This document shows, one piece after another, positions 54,797 to 64,000 of a stretch of 64,000 nt of DNA (the first letter of the stretch is position 1; every line of letters starts with the position of its first letter). The notes beneath the pieces are model-generated. The model made no database searches. It saw only the letters and a list, made by a program, of their open reading frames with translations, and was not told where the DNA came from. This DNA is from Gigaspora rosea (lineage: Eukaryota; Glomeromycota; Glomeromycetes; Diversisporales; Gigasporaceae), in NCBI GenBank assembly GCA_003550325.1, contig QKWP01000510.1, forward strand, positions 155,948 through 219,947, written 5' to 3'. The position numbers and the translations under genes are program-made.

Positions 54797-55365
54797 ATCT
54801 ATTATAGAACTGTTGCTAGTAAAGTAATAAAGTACAACTTTAATAAATTTTAAATAAAAGTGCTTTTTTAAAAAATAATTGTATTTAGTTTTTTTTTCTT
54901 TTTTTTTGATTACAAATTTAATAAGAATCGATTTCTAATTTAATTAATTATTTTGATTACAATCGCGATTGCCAATTTATCATAAATCTGAGCTTGACAC
55001 AAACTCAGATTCACGATAAATTGGCTAGTTTAGCAATCGCAATTGCAATCACAATCACAAACCGCAATAAATCAATTTTATCTCTAAGTACACTTGGCTT
55101 TTTACTTTTCCTGGGCAACGCACTTAAAATACAAAAAGATGTAGCCCATAATTTTTGATTATCGTTATGGTCAGAGAAAATTTTGGCATTCTAAAATGTC
55201 TATTAATTCATATTTTTAATTGGTTATATTGAGGAGGTCATATTTTTTTTGCAAAGCGCAATAACTATATATGTAACTCTAAATTTGCTATACAAGGTGT
55301 TGAAAAAAAGCATTGTTTATTATATATAAAGTACTAAGCAAGCGAGATCAATATGATCTTATTTT
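54797..55365. other. Flank between the hAT gene and LINE D
   Basis: No gene is seen. A foldback sequence occupies about 54967-55045: GCCAATTTATC at 54971 pairs with GATAAATTGGC at 55015, and AATCTGAG pairs with CTCAGATT inside it. The remainder is AT-rich. Confidence 0.55.
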
Positions 55366-55502
55366 AAAGTTGTACCAGTAAAAAGATCTGCACACACTCT
55401 ATCCGGAACATGACAGTTGGGTAGAGTAAAATCAGAAAATTAAAATAACCTCACAGAGTTTACAAGTGAAGGACACACAGAACGAAGACAGAGGGAGGGG
55501 CT

Positions 55503-57191
55503 TTGCCCCAGAGGAGAAGAAAAAGAAAGTTGGAAGAGCTCGAAACTATAAATAACTTACAAAATATGGAGTCTAAGCGGAGCAAACAAAATGTTTTTAC
55601 AGACAACGAAGACAAAGAAAATAAACCGAGTTTACAAGACCATAAGGCAGTGGAGTCACTGAAGGAAGTGGCACTAGAAACATTTACTTATAACGAAACC
55701 ACAACAGCCACTACCCAGCCTCTTAGTTGGGACGCGCAAGTTAACAAAGACAACACCTTACTTAAAGATATTACTAACGAAATGTGTACGGAACGCTCAA
55801 ATTATGTAGAGGAAAAATCTGAATTAAAAGAAGAACGTATGACGAATATAACGAAAATATTTGGGACAAAGCAGACTTTATTAGCAACAACGAAGTGGAA
55901 AGATTACTTGGCATAAATAATTACACAAATACAGATACGGATATTAATAAAGGTAAAAATCAACAGGAAACTCATACACCAGAAAAGGAATTACAAGCAA
56001 CACCCAGGAAACAGTGGTCCTCGCTTTTTCCTAAATTAAAGAGAGGAAGAACCACCTTCTCCACCTTCTCTCCCCGTAACGCAATCAAAACCAAAAATGA
56101 TAATGCTCTAATAATTGAAATCGGCAGCTTACAATGCTCTTTTAATGAAATAATGGGAGACATCTTTAAAACAGCTGGTTATGATATTAATGCAGCTAAA
56201 CAACATTTTAATAAGGGCAAATGCTCCCACATCGAGATTACGTTTAAGAACGAAGAGATACACGGCTAAAGGTCTGATGATTAAGGGAAGGACCTATTTT
56301 GGTTATATTCCCACAGATGCTAGAAAAACATATTTTTCAATAAAATGCAGAAACGTCCCATTAGGGGACAAGGAAGAGATATCAGGTTCATTGCTAGATG
56401 CATTCGAAAATGTGGGTGAGGTATCACCGATTAGGCCGTTACTAATCGAAGGCACACCATATTTGTCCGATCAATGGATAATCATTTTTGATATCACGGA
56501 GGATACATCATTGGAGGAGAGAATCCCTAGATTTACACACATTTGGGATAATAAAGTTACTACGGAATGGAGGTCGGCACCTAAAGTTTGCTACTTCTGT
56601 GAAGAAGAAGGGCACAAAAAAGGGGAATGCCAACAACTTAAGGCTTCTATTGAAAACAGAGAAAGAACCCGAAGGATTTGGAATGCTTCCTCCCTCGGAT
56701 TAACAACTGAAAAAGAAGATGAGGAAGTCCACCTCCCCTCAGACAATGATATGATAGACCATGAATCCATAAAATCCCACTCCGAACAAACAGATAAAGA
56801 CGGAACCAATAATGATATGCAAATAGATAAATCTAACGTTACCCCTCCTGAAGAACCAATTGACGGGAAACCTTTCGAAAAGCTAACCGAAGAGAAGGAA
56901 ACCATCACGCCTCAATTGCTTATCACAAGCCCGGTAGATGAACTGGCGACATTGGGTTACACCAATACAGAGCAGACAATGGATCCTCCTGCTGCAGAGG
57001 ACACGGAAATAGCATCTGACGCTAACCCACCAGAGAATGGGACAGAAAATGCAGATGCTTTTACTGTTGTGAAACACTCAAAATACAAAAAAAGGAGATC
57101 GACCACCAGTAGACTAGACAAAAAAGAAAAAGAAAACTCGAGACCCGCCCCTACTCTAATAGAGGGGAGGGCAGCGGTCACAAATAGTTAA
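55503..57191 (+). pseudogene. LINE D ORF1, two frameshifts
   Basis: The order is as in LINE C: a basic start (RRRKRKLEELETINN), SWDAQVNKDNTLLKDITNEM, the block QWSSLFPKLKRGRTTFSTFS with NDNALIIEIGSLQ, an RRM-like part (YFGYIPTDARKTYFSIKCRN), the knuckle CYFCEEEGHKKGEC, and an acidic tail ending DAFTVVKHSKYKKRR. Single-base shifts lie near 55825 and 56265. No ATG matches the MGK start of LINEs B and C; the open frame begins at a TTG. ORF1 ends 22 nt before the ORF2 start. Confidence 0.8.
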
Positions 57192-60038
57192 ACCTACTAA
57201 CCAATCACGTATTATGCCTCGAGATATAAATATAAAAATAGCTTCATTAAACGTGAAAGGTTTAAATAACAGAGGCAAACAAACGAATACTATTACATTG
57301 TTAAAAACATATAAATTAGACATCATTGTACTACAAGAAACAAATTTGAACAATAGAGATACAATAGACCAGATTAAATTTCAATGGGGGTTCAACTCAG
57401 TTTGGACAAACAAATGCGCCATACTTGCAGGTAACAAATACATAAAATTCACCAACGTAACTAGATCCGCAGAAGGAAGAGTTATGGAGGCAGAATTCTT
57501 ATACAAAGATCAAAATTTTCATATAATCAATGTTTATGCACCTCCCAATATACAAGAAAGAACAAAATTTTTTGATAACTGGGCCCCTCTCTGAAAGAAG
57601 GAACTATTAATATTTTGGCTGGGGATTTCAATACTAATATAAACCCGGAAGTTAACCGCATAAGTCACTCGGCATTTCAAAACGATCCCTCGAGACAACA
57701 ATTACGAGAGCTAACTAAAGACTTCATAGACGCTTCGGAAATGACAGGGGAATCTCCTTTCCTCACTTATTTTCAGAACACCCAGATGGGAAGAAGCATG
57801 GCTACATGCATTGATTATATATTCATAGAAGCGGAGTATAGTCACTTATTTAAAAAACTAATATTACGACATGGTAATTTAGATCATATGCTATTGGAAT
57901 GCACGCTACGCTCTTCTAAACCTCATGAGTCAAGAACCCGCTAGAGATTCAATAAAAACTGCTTAAAGAACTCATTATTAGTAAAAGAAGTAACAGAAGA
58001 GTTAACAGACAAGGTAACCCCAGAGGATTGGGATCTATGCAAACTAAGAATACAATCAATAATAAGGGCATTCAAGAAGCCTAAAGCCCTGGAAAGGAGG
58101 ATTGCTCAATTAAATCGAAATCTAACGAAATTAAAGGTAACGGCAGCTAGGGGTAGTAGTGAGGACGCCACCCTAGCAAAAATAGAAGAGTCACAGGCTA
58201 CCTTAAGAGAAGAACTAGATCAACTCTCAGAAACCTGGCGCAAAAAGTCAAAAGCAAGATGGATTGAAAAAGGGGAACGATCAACTAAATACTTTTATGC
58301 TAGGTATAAAGCTAGAATGACCTCAAACTGTCAAGATAGAATTAAAATACCAGAAGACTCGGAGTTTAGGAATAACCTGCTACAGTATATAAAAATGTTC
58401 TACAAGGCCTTATATAAGTCAGAAGCTCCGGAAGAGCGCGCGATCAAAAATATCACCAGTGACTTACCTCAAGTCAACCTAGAAGGGAATGCAAGTCTGG
58501 TAAAAGAGATTAGTGAGGAAGAGATTAGAAACACAATTCGATCATTGGCTTATAATAAGTCGCCGGGCTCTGACGGCTTGACACATGAGTTTTATAAACT
58601 CTTAATAGATAAACTTACACCGGTCCTAAAGGAAGTATTCAACAAGGTCATGAAAACAGGCAAGATGCCTCTATCATGGCATAAGAACCTATTAATTTTG
58701 ATTCCAAAAAAAGAAGAGAACTTAGAAGAACTCAGTAACCGGAGACCAATTTCATTGGTAAACAGCGACGTTAAAATATTTATGAAGATACTGGCAAATA
58801 AGCACTGTTTGTGATGGAGTCATAACCAGTTATCAACAAGGGTTTATCAAAGGACGACAGATTACAGACGCTGCATTAGACACCATCACTACACTCAGAC
58901 AAAAAAGAGAGGCTACAGATTTAGGATGGTTGTTATTGATAGATCAGGCAAAAGCCTTTGATAGGGTTAACCACACCTATCTACAGGCAGTGCTTAAAAA
59001 AATGAATTTCGCGAATAGTTTTATTAAAATCATACGAAACCTCTTTACTAACCAAGAAGCTCATATTATAGGAAAAAACGATATATCGAAATCATTTAGG
59101 GTAGAAAGAGGGGTACGTCAAGGTGATCCCCTATCACCATTATTATATATAATCGCTTTCGAACCCCTTCAAAGAAGTATCCAAAAAAACATTAGAGGAA
59201 TTCCTCTCAAAAACGTATATTTTAAAGCAGCGGCTTATGCAGATGATCTTTCTGTCAGGATTGGATCTAGTTCAGACTGGGAAGAGCTCCAGAAGATTCT
59301 CAGAACATATGAAAAGGCCTCTAACACGAAAATCAATAAAAGGAAAACTAAGTTAATTCCACTGACACAAACGGCGGAGAGGGTTGAGTTAAGCAATAAG
59401 GAAGAATATAATAAAGCAACAGAAGAAGAAAAACTAATAATCTTGGGATACGAAATAAACAGAGAGGGATTAGTCGACAAGAACTATTGGCCAAGTTGTA
59501 TATCCAAGATAAAAAAATTAATTGATCAATACAATGGTAGGAACCTCTCAATGAAAGGAAAGATCCTGGTAGCGAACTCCCTGATTCTTTCACGAATTTG
59601 GTATGCCGCTTACATCTGCCCACCTAATAGAAAACAAATTTTAGAAATTAATGATTGCATCGCATTTTGAATTAAACGAAAATCCAGACTACTACCAAAA
59701 TACACCACGTTCCAAAGGGCATACAAAGATTTAGAGCTTCAAGCTCCCATAATAAGTAATCTCACGGTGTGGATAAGACTCATGACCTCCAATAACTTAT
59801 GGCCATCGTTTCAAAGAAACGTTATCGCCAAAGCAATAAAGGATAAAAGGGATACAAACGTGATCTCGGTTCTAAAAGAAAGTCCTGTAAAATTAAATTC
59901 CTGGCCAGATAAGTGGAAACCGTACCTAAAAGCCTGGAGAAAAGTAGAAGGCAAAATTCTTACAAACACTACCTGGCCTTGGGAAGATTCAGCAATACAA
60001 GTGGGTCAATGGACGGGCTCACAGATTACGGTTAAAAG

Positions 60039-62621
60039 CAGTGATGGCAAATGACAAGGTCATAAAAATTTTTATGAAAATGACTATAAATGATATGTCA
60101 TTTTAAAATGACAATGTCATTTATATAAAAAAATTTTATACAAAACCATGGCAAAATGACAAGTCATAAAAAATATTTTTATAAATGACATTAAAATGAC
60201 AAATAAATGACAGTATCACTATTATCAAAAACATTACCAAAAAAATAATTATCGATGATCATAAAATTCATCACATTCCTTCAAATCAGCTGAATTCGAT
60301 ACTATCTATATATTTCTAATTTGGACTTTCCTTATAAATGCAAAATAACTCACAAAAGTGTAATTTCGAATTATGATCGAATTAAGCTTAATCCTGGCCA
60401 TTACTCAAACCATGCCCCTAGACGCTATTTTGCATTTTTTACAGTTTAACATCCATTCCTGGTTTAATGTGACTTAGTGTTCCAAATCGTTAGTTGAAAA
60501 ACCTACTAGTTGGCAACTTTTCAACTAATCGATTTAAAAAAAGTTAAACAACTAATCGATTTATTATCAACTGGTTCAATTACAATTAATTGCTAGTTAT
60601 CAACTAGTTATCAACTAACTATAATTTATATTAATCAACTAGACGATATAACAGAAATCACAACCATGGATTGGTAACTAATAATACTTCTCGGTTTGAG
60701 ATGTATCTGGTGTGTATTTTTTTTTATTTCAACTTCGCCAGTTTTCAGTGTGTTTTACACCAACAGATTATCCTCCAAAGCATAAAGGCATTATTTTTCG
60801 TATATAATATGAATTGTTCCGGGTACCAATCATAGAGTCAGTACTTTACAGTTGTCATTTTTCAATTTTCACTTATTGAAGAATGATTAGGGCGATTCTT
60901 GACGTAATAGATTAATAATAATAAACGTAGTTCATATTTATTAATGATATAATAATTTAAGTAGTTCTTTTAGTGTCGCATGTTTCATTTTTTTTCAATT
61001 ATACTTAAATCGATCTTTTTTGTTTTATATCTATATTTGAATCGACTTTTTTTTTTTAAATCACTACTAGATATTAGACCTACCATTAAATCATAGGTTA
61101 GATTTAACCAATTTTACAGTATATAATCTATTATAGTAGAGCTTGGATTCATTATCTGTTTTCATATTCAATTTAATGGATATTCGACAGATTTTATTAT
61201 TAACTTTAGTATACAAGTGATAACAAATCCAAGTTCTATATTGTGGTTATAATATTTTGCGAAATATAAGTGAACAATCAACAATCTACGTCTTTTTCAA
61301 ATTTCCATTACATAATAAGCAAGATGTAAAATAGTGAAACTATTAAAGGAGGGAGAGCGTATACGTTTAACCGATTTAACTCTAATAGTTGCTAGGAGAT
61401 AAGTTTCTGATTTACTCGAATAAAGGTCTCTTCAGCTCTACACTAGCTTACTTCCTTTATTTTCCCTAAGTAAAATCGGAGGGAACCCCTCTTCATCTGT
61501 CTCTCTCTTTATTGAAGTCAAATTCATTCGTTTATATACATTTGAATTTAATATACGACACATTGATGTGTTATTTGCCACGTTAACATACTGTTTAACA
61601 CTACGTGCTTTTCAACAATGGTAGTTTATAATCTGTGCCCCTTAACACGCATACGTGCTAACACGTTAACGTGTTATGAAGATTTTACAAAAAGGGGCTA
61701 TTTATGTTAATCATCAAAGTTTACTTGACTAATAAACAAAAATAGAAATGTAAGTTTTAATACAAATTTGGGGGTAAACTAATCGGATCAAAAGCTTTTA
61801 ATAAAATTAATATTAATCACTTTCAGAATGCTTACAAAAAATTAGTATTTTAAACTCTAATATTAACTTTATTACAAACTTATACTCTAACTAACAAGCT
61901 AGAATAATAACAGCCTATGGTCTTACCAAACCAATTTATATTCTATTTGAAATAAAACAAAATAAAATCTACTTTCTACTCTCAAATGTCAATAGTATTG
62001 AATGAAGGTGACAGTCATGTGAGTGTACGTGAGAATCAAAATAGTCGAATCAGCAACCATTCTAACATCTCTTTATGATTAGTGTTAAATAATCATTCTA
62101 ACAGCTCTTTATGATTAGTGTTAAATAAACATTCTAACAGCTCATTATGGTTAGCATTAAATAATCATTCTAACAACTTTTGATGATTAGTGTTAAATAA
62201 TCATTCTAATAGTTTTTTATGATTAATGTTAAATAATCATTCTAGCAGCTCTTTATAAATAACCATTCTAAAACTCCTTATGGTTATGTTAAATAATCAT
62301 TCTAACGGCTCTTTATTGTTGCCATTCTAACAAGCTCTTTCGGATAAGCAATTAGTGTTTGGATTAGAATGGTTGAGATATGGTTCATGATTCGTGAGAC
62401 ATTTGATCAATATAGTCTTTCATCAACAAACGGCAATGTTTAATTGATAGATGTCACTATAATGATATATATTTTCAAAATTCTTCGTATCAATGCAAAT
62501 ATTAATGTGATTATTAAATGACAAGTATAGTCATAAAAAGATAAATGATTTTTTTATGACAAAAATGACTTGCCATATGACAAGGTGTCATTTATTTTTA
62601 AATGACAATGTGCCATCACTG
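60039..62621. mobile_element. Non-autonomous hAT element in LINE D (2583 bp)
   Basis: The ends CAGTGATGGCA and TGCCATCACTG are a classic hAT terminus. GTTAAAAG and GTTAAAGG flank it (60031-60038, 62622-62629). The subterminal 150 bp on both sides are packed with AATGACA and TGTCATTT motifs. There is no transposase frame inside. The interior contains CAACTAATCGATT and CAACTAGTTATCAACTA repeats (60500-60650), an 18-bp perfect palindrome TAACACGTTAACGTGTTA (61659-61676) and a 36-bp minisatellite (62056-62345). A partner transposase of BED type lies decayed at 52249-54796, but its termini were not matched to this one. Confidence 0.85.
62056..62345 (+). repeat. 36-bp minisatellite, about 8 units
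   Basis: The unit AATCATTCTAACAGCTCTTT followed by ATGATTAGTGTTAAAT repeats with changes across the right part of the hAT element; later units are shortened. Confidence 0.8.
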
Positions 62622-63344
62622 GTTAAAGGGTTAAAAAAAACATGTAATAAGAAAGCAGAAACAACCGGTAGTGACACAACATGGTTATTTCAGAAAGAAA
62701 TACTTAACAATAGAAAAGACTTAATGTGGAGACTGTATCACAAAGCTCTCCCGCTTGGATACAGACTTAGACACATAGGTGAAAGTGAGAGTGGCAACTG
62801 CCCATGGTGTGCCGATGAAAAACAAAGTATAGAACACTTCGCGCTGGAATGTACAGTAAGCAGAGAAATATGGTCGGCGGCATACAACTATATAAGGATA
62901 GATGGAATACTCCCACCCTCGAAATTAGAAGAAATCTTCTCACTTAAGAATAACATAGGGAAAAATAATAAAGAAGCCGTAGTCTGGATGAACACAACAG
63001 TTATATATGAGCTTTGGTGTGCATACATCTCTCATAAATGGGGAAAGGAACCAATGTCAGAAAAAGCAGCAATTTGCCGGGTGAAGACGCGGTTGAATAG
63101 GGAAATTAATGATCTATTATGCAGGGTAGCAAAAGGCCCGGCTGGGAAAATTAATAGGTTTAGATGTATTAGGAGTAGAAATTAACATAGTAAATAATTT
63201 GTCCACTATAACAGAAACTATATTTGTAATATAAATAAAATGATAATAAAAAGAGCGCCACTCAGCGCCCAGGAAGGTATTTAGCCGATCCTGGTTTAAA
63301 AAAAAAAAAAAGTTGTACCAGTAATTTTTTTGTTATAACCACTG

Positions 63345-63525
63345 CGGGTAGGCCTCTGCATGGGCCGGGTAGGACCGGGTAATAGCAATACCCTAGCCCT
63401 ACCCGTTTGTGTAAGGGCTTAACTATTGAGCCCTTACCCTTACCCTAGGGCCCAAAATTCAATACCCTAGCCCGGCCTGTTAGGCCCACAGATATCCATG
63501 AACTGCCCGTGGGCCTAAATTTACT
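63345..63525 (-). repeat. GGGTA-rich hairpin element, copy 2
   Basis: Read on the minus strand it shows CTAGGGTAAGGGTAAGGGCT and the hairpin AAGGGCT ... AGCCCTT, like copy 1 at 51499. The outer text (CCCACGGGCAG and GGCCGGGCTAGGG on the minus strand) is also similar to copy 1. Ends not fixed. It lies 20 bp beyond the LINE D duplication. Confidence 0.65.
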
Positions 63526-64000
63526 CATACAAAATTACAAGTGCAATAATAAATCTTTTAATATCGCTACTGTTAACTATTAATTGGGAGAGCGATTATC
63601 CGATTTACGAAGACGGAACACGTGATATGAGGTCACAAGATAGCTAATTCGGGATCAATCACGATTATCAATAAATTAAATCAATCAGTAATCAGGTCAG
63701 TTTAAATGTTATGCGGGAGATGTATTTAATTCAAGGATAAATGATGCGGGAGTAATGGTAAGGAAGTTTAAGAAAATAAAATGATGGATTAAGGGTAGTT
63801 TACTTTAAGAATAGCGATCAGTAACGAATTTCTTAAAGGTGATAATTAAGGTATGATGAAAATAAAATAAATAAATTTAGATGTATCAAAATAAAAAAAT
63901 ACTAAACATGTACATAAATAAAATAGATGTCAATTGAGAAATCGATTCTTCGTTAAAACTCTTTTAAAGACATCGAAGTCTGAAGGTAACTTTATTAAAG
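63526..64000. other. Window end, no gene seen
   Basis: I found no open frame, repeat or RNA gene with support in this stretch. Confidence 0.5.

Larger units (their letters stand above)
57214..63185 (+). pseudogene. LINE D ORF2 (endonuclease-RT), few lesions plus hAT insertion
   Basis: ATG 57214 (MPRDINIKIASLNVKGLNN) opens the endonuclease (QETNLNN, LAGDFNTNINP, CIDYIFIEA, HMLLECTL). The RT follows with SPGSDGLTHEFYK, LILIPKKEEN, LIDQAKAFDRVNH, RGVRQGDPLSPLLYIIAFE and an intact AYADD at about 59240. The C-terminal zinc region CPWCADEKQSIEHFALEC lies at about 62803-62856. Lesions: a frameshift at about 57594, TAG 57942 where Trp is expected (R-stop-RFNKN), a frameshift at about 58805, TGA 59668 at Trp (AF-stop-IKRKS), and the hAT element at 60039. 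Across the hAT insertion the frame rejoins as QITVK-GLKKTC once one target copy is removed. Confidence 0.8.
55382..63308 (+). mobile_element. LINE D, full length, 16-bp target duplication, split by a hAT element
   Basis: AAAGTTGTACCAGTAA stands before (55366-55381) and after (63309-63324) the element. The leader shares AAGATCTGCACACACTCT with LINE C and has a hairpin GGGGC-TTT-GCCCC at 55497-55509 next to ORF1. The 3' end is AAGAGCGCCACTCAGCGCC, a 6-bp stem (CCAGGA 63269, TCCTGG 63289), then TTTAAAA. Without the 2583-bp hAT insertion the LINE would be about 5.3 kb. Both ORFs carry a few lesions. Confidence 0.9.

Overview
The window looks like nuclear DNA of a repeat-rich, AT-rich fungus, most probably an arbuscular mycorrhizal fungus (Glomeromycotina) or a close Mucoromycota relative. 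This is inference. The supports are short GT-AG introns of 60-135 bp, a two-PH-domain fungal protein, a kinase-like gene of the type expanded in these fungi, a FAR1/MULE transposase, BED-type hAT elements, a DIRS-like tyrosine-recombinase element, several LINE families, and TTAGGG-type telomeric motifs. I saw no bacterial features, rRNA genes, intact tRNA genes or CRISPR arrays.

1-9.2 kb is the gene-bearing part. It holds the 3' end of a gene (1-213), an 880-bp non-autonomous hAT element (472-1351) with a 292-bp TA-flanked MITE nested inside it, an orphan exon (1586-1780), a four-exon minus-strand gene for an 829-residue protein with two PH-like domains (2032-4791), two short exon-like open frames on opposite strands (5077-5268 and 5376-5542), and a minus-strand gene of at least five exons for a coiled-coil-like protein (7759-9097 or 9221).

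9.5-14.6 kb is very AT-rich and has no genes. It contains small TIR elements and an unusual satellite (12429-13965). The satellite has a period of about 320 bp and is made of alternating large palindromes. A 150-bp Harbinger-like MITE interrupts one unit.

14.6-64 kb is a transposon graveyard. In order: a FAR1-type MULE transposase broken by stops and a 5-bp duplication (15.1-18.0 kb); a 3'-truncated LINE copy 'A' (18.5-21.7); a LINE with endonuclease, RT and RNase H broken by many TAG/TGA codons (21.8-29.1); a tRNA-headed SINE (29.3-30.0); a MITE (30.1-30.4); LINE 'B', with both ORFs intact (30.5-35.8), lying inside the last recognisable exon of a pseudokinase-like gene (35.8-36.5); a second SINE and a degraded LINE 'E' (37.2-39.5); an ORF1 fragment and a GGTGAAAT satellite; LINE 'C' with a 12-bp target duplication (40.2-45.7); two MITEs; a decayed DIRS-like element (46.6-48.4); a repeat pair split by a hAT MITE (48.9-49.8); LINE 'G' ORF1 (50.0-51.0); a BED-type hAT transposase pseudogene carrying MITEs (52.2-54.8); and LINE 'D' with a 16-bp target duplication (55.4-63.3), itself split by a 2.6-kb non-autonomous hAT element (60.0-62.6).

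Three patterns run through the repeat region. Telomere-like (TTAGGG)n tracts sit inside at least five different TIR elements. Old elements are broken mostly at tryptophan codons (TGG to TAG or TGA) and at catalytic Asp codons (Asp to Asn), which points to C-to-T decay. The SINE ends in a short hairpin plus A-tail that resembles the 3' ends of the LINEs, suggesting the LINE machinery mobilised it.
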